From Allobosea sp. 117 (GTDB taxonomy: Bacteria; Pseudomonadota; Alphaproteobacteria; Rhizobiales; Xanthobacteraceae): a stretch of 64,000 nucleotides of DNA. This document shows, one piece after another, positions 63,766-64,000 of the stretch. The notes below the pieces were generated by a model. That model did no database searches, had not been told where the DNA came from, and saw nothing but the letters and a program-made list of their open reading frames with translations. Position 1 is the stretch's first letter. Each line of letters starts with the position of its first letter. A program made the position numbers and the translations under genes. The stretch covers positions 186,001 through 250,000 of the forward strand of contig NZ_JNLC01000011.1 in NCBI RefSeq assembly GCF_000702305.1, written 5' to 3'.

Positions 63766-64000
63766 ATGATGGATCAGGAACTTCAGCGCTTCGACGTCGT
63801 CGTGGTCGGCGGCGGGCATGCCGGTACCGAAGCCGCAGCCGCCGCGGCCCGTCTCGGCGCGCGCACGGCGCTGCTCACCCATGCGCGCGCGACCATCGGC
63901 GCGATGTCGTGCAACCCGGCGATCGGCGGACTCGGCAAGGGCCATCTGGTGCGCGAGATCGATGCGCTGGACGGGCTGATGGGCCGGGTGGCCGATGCCG
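63766..64000 (+). CDS. mnmG: tRNA uridine-5-carboxymethylaminomethyl modification enzyme MnmG, N-terminal part (cut by window end)
   Basis: FAD-dependent partner of MnmE. The first 78 residues are visible: [71 protein letters not shown]. The GGGHAG dinucleotide fold, SCNPAIGG and [14 protein letters not shown] are diagnostic. ATG 63766 or the next in-frame ATG 63769 starts it. The rest lies beyond base 64000. Confidence 0.96.
   Translation, partial: MMDQELQRFDVVVVGGGHAGTEAAAAAARLGARTALLTHARATIGAMSCNPAIGGLGKGHLVREIDALDGLMGRVADA

Overview
The window is a gene-dense, high-GC stretch of an alphaproteobacterial chromosome. The order Hyphomicrobiales (Rhizobiales) is the best fit, probably a Xanthobacteraceae-like lineage close to Ancylobacter, Starkeya or Xanthobacter. 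This is inferred from family content (homospermidine synthase, OlsB ornithine-lipid acyltransferase, the TIGR02300 FYDLN protein, an Hsp20-DUF1150 pair, HemJ, a Tim44-like adaptor, DUF2628 inside the his cluster), from a soluble NAD-dependent formate dehydrogenase operon fdsGBACD, and from intergenic palindromes of the rhizobial type. No database search was possible. No transposase, phage gene or CRISPR array was seen. The content is mostly core genome with a few lineage-specific insertions.

Layout. 1-6.8 kb: end of homospermidine synthase, a YfcG-like glutathione transferase, a mipA/OmpV-methyltransferase pair facing a membrane LytTR regulator, ferrochelatase, an exported deaminase and a proline-rich small protein. 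6.8-11.9 kb (minus strand): aroA-cmk, then a CMD-family gene and a small membrane protein inserted before rpsA. 12-16.3 kb: FYDLN protein, tRNA-Ala(GGC), DUF3300 protein, KefB-type antiporter. 16.8-22.8 kb: fdsG-fdsB-fdsA-fdsC(fdhD)-fdsD with a LysR-type operator and promoter candidate upstream. 23-28.8 kb: comM, a hybrid histidine kinase, olsB, hsp20 with a candidate RNA thermometer, and DUF1150. 29-37.4 kb: gshB, yraN, rsmI facing an LpoA-like lipoprotein; rph-rdgB-hemW facing hrcA-grpE. 37.4-41 kb: stress and envelope small genes, alkB, coaA. 41-47.9 kb: hisE, F, A, H, DUF2628, hisB facing hslV-membrane protein-hslU. 47.9-51.9 kb: HTH regulator, Smr, mltA, Tim44-like adaptor facing secB. 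51.9-55.6 kb: dnaQ-coaE-aroE-maf-ppsR. 55.9-64 kb: hemE-hemJ-rho, two paralogous membrane proteins, a DUF255 protein, mnmE and the start of mnmG.

The right half looks origin-proximal. The ppsR/hemE gap sits where Caulobacter has its origin and carries several near-consensus DnaA boxes. A perfect DnaA box lies at 60001. Two near-perfect parS palindromes lie between mnmE and mnmG, with a weaker one after hslU.

Shared themes are protein quality control and heat shock (hrcA, grpE, hsp20, hslVU, secB), thiol chemistry (gshB, glutathione transferase, KefB), haem synthesis (hemH, hemW, hemE, hemJ), chromosome replication and segregation, and formate oxidation. The least conventional points are the membrane gene coupled between hslV and hslU, the exported deaminase, the paralogous pair with a possible CTG start, and the regulatory structures upstream of hsp20, fdsG and rpsA.
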